Positions 6,401 through 6,542 of a stretch of 6,542 bases of DNA are shown here, piece by piece; position 1 is the first letter of the stretch; each line of letters opens with the position of its first letter. Location: positions 1-6,542 of the forward strand of contig DATGPZ010000112.1 in NCBI GenBank assembly GCA_035304485.1. Direction: 5' to 3'. The stretch comes from ZC4RG17 sp035304485 (lineage in GTDB: Bacteria > Actinomycetota > Acidimicrobiia > Spongiisociales > ZC4RG35). The position numbers and the translations under genes are program-made. Under the pieces are notes generated by a model. It was not told the origin of the DNA. It searched no databases and saw only the letters and a program-made list of their open reading frames with translations.

Positions 6401-6435
6401 CCGACTTCCGACTTCCGACTTCCGACTTCCGACTC
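6401..6435 (+). repeat. Right heptamer tract, (CCGACTT) x about 4.9, inverted copy of the left tract
   Basis: Positions 6401-6434 are CCGACTT four times plus CCGACT, with a matching C at 6435; the whole is the exact reverse complement of 5890-5924. It begins 15 nt after the S23-type stop codon and lies 30 nt beyond the beta-subunit stop on the other strand. Beyond it, on the minus strand, is GGGGGAA (6442-6436), a Shine-Dalgarno-like sequence with no start codon near it. Confidence 0.97.
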
Positions 6436-6465
6436 TTCCCCCGGCGTTGAGTCGTACGCGATCAC

Positions 6466-6542
6466 TCACAACGGTATGTTCCCGTGTTTCTTCTGCGGGA
6501 GGGTGGCGCGTTTCGTTCGCAGCATCCTCAATGCGCTGATCA
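6466..6542 (-). CDS. Acyl-CoA carboxylase beta (carboxyltransferase) subunit, C-terminal end only
   Basis: The last 24 codons and TGA stop of a gene entering from the right edge read in minus frame as ISALRMLRTKRATLP followed by QKKHGNIPL. The ending KKHGNIPL, after a basic helix with RMLRTKR, is the usual C-terminus of propionyl/acetyl-CoA carboxylase beta subunits (PccB/AccD type), which carry out carboxyl transfer from biotin to the acyl-CoA. The same strand then carries the alpha subunit 580 bp downstream, so the two form the expected holoenzyme pair, with the S23-type unit placed between them. Identification rests on a short tail but is strengthened by the neighbour. The rest of the gene is outside the window. 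Confidence 0.85.
   Translation of the reverse strand, partial: ISALRMLRTKRATLPQKKHGNIPL

Larger units (their letters stand above)
5890..6435. mobile_element. S23/IVP-type insertion unit bounded by perfect 35-bp inverted heptamer tracts
   Basis: A 546-bp unit fills most of the gap between the beta and alpha carboxylase genes. It consists of an outer 35-bp tract (5890-5924), about 92 bp of non-coding DNA, one ORF for a four-helix-bundle protein (6017-6385, antisense to the operon), 15 bp, and the exact reverse complement of the first tract (6401-6435). Both tracts are about five copies of AGTCGGA with identical phase and length. No transposase, integrase or reverse transcriptase is present, so any movement would need help in trans. 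A possible 5-bp target duplication, CGGCG, occurs at 5886-5890 and 6442-6446, but the right copy is 6 bp beyond the tract. That this is a mobile unit is inferred from its symmetry and its place inside an otherwise tight gene string; it could instead be a fixed intergenic gene with repeats. Confidence 0.6.

Noticed and set aside
5890..6435. CRISPR array or microsatellite-only explanation of the heptamer tracts
   Set aside because: There are no spacers between repeats, so it is not CRISPR. A random microsatellite would not give two perfectly inverted tracts of equal length and phase around one gene.
5890..6435. Diversity-generating retroelement, because Avd shares the S23 fold
   Set aside because: No reverse transcriptase, no template/variable repeat pair and no adenine-biased variability are seen in the window. 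The protein resembles stand-alone S23 members.

Overview
The window reads as chromosomal DNA of a high-GC actinobacterium, possibly a deep-branching lineage such as Acidimicrobiia. The lineage is inferred from gene content only: an LpdA/Rv3303c-type flavoprotein, a fused biotin carboxylase-BCCP acyl-CoA carboxylase subunit, a PPOX protein of the probable F420-dependent Rv0121 type, and a secreted PA-domain subtilase. No rRNA or tRNA marker is present.

Layout, left to right. Positions 1-1577 (minus) hold the N-terminal 525 residues of a secreted S8 serine peptidase, cut by the window edge before its catalytic Ser. A 123-bp divergent region follows, with a sigma70-like promoter for the peptidase and a possible leaderless start for the next gene. 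Positions 1701-3071 (plus) encode a flavin disulfide-reductase-family enzyme of LpdA/NAD(P)H-quinone dehydrogenase type that has lost one of the two redox cysteines. It converges on a CNHC thioredoxin/peroxiredoxin-like gene (3098-3667, minus). Upstream of that on the same strand are a PPOX F420-type oxidoreductase (3728-4135) and an acyl-CoA carboxylase alpha subunit (4143-5885), only 7 nt apart. At the right edge (6466-6542, minus) lies the C-terminus of the partner carboxyltransferase (beta) subunit, so this is a beta-alpha-PPOX gene string. Beta and alpha together would carboxylate acetyl-, propionyl- or a related acyl-CoA.

The most striking feature lies between the beta and alpha genes. 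The 580-bp gap is almost filled by a compact unit of about 546 bp (5890-6435). It consists of two perfect 35-bp inverted copies of a heptamer tract (AGTCGGA repeated about five times) bracketing one antisense gene for a four-helix-bundle protein of the S23/23S rRNA intervening-sequence family. There is no transposase or reverse transcriptase in view. One arm ends 4 nt from the alpha-subunit start codon. A GGGGGA Shine-Dalgarno-like sequence sits just beyond the other arm, as if the insertion had split a ribosome-binding site from its start. In the operon mRNA the two arms could pair and loop the insert out, as in the S23-encoding intervening sequences of some 23S rRNAs. This is the best candidate in the window for an undescribed mobile or RNA-level system. 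The mobility and loop-out ideas are inference; the repeats, the ORF and their positions are read directly from the sequence.
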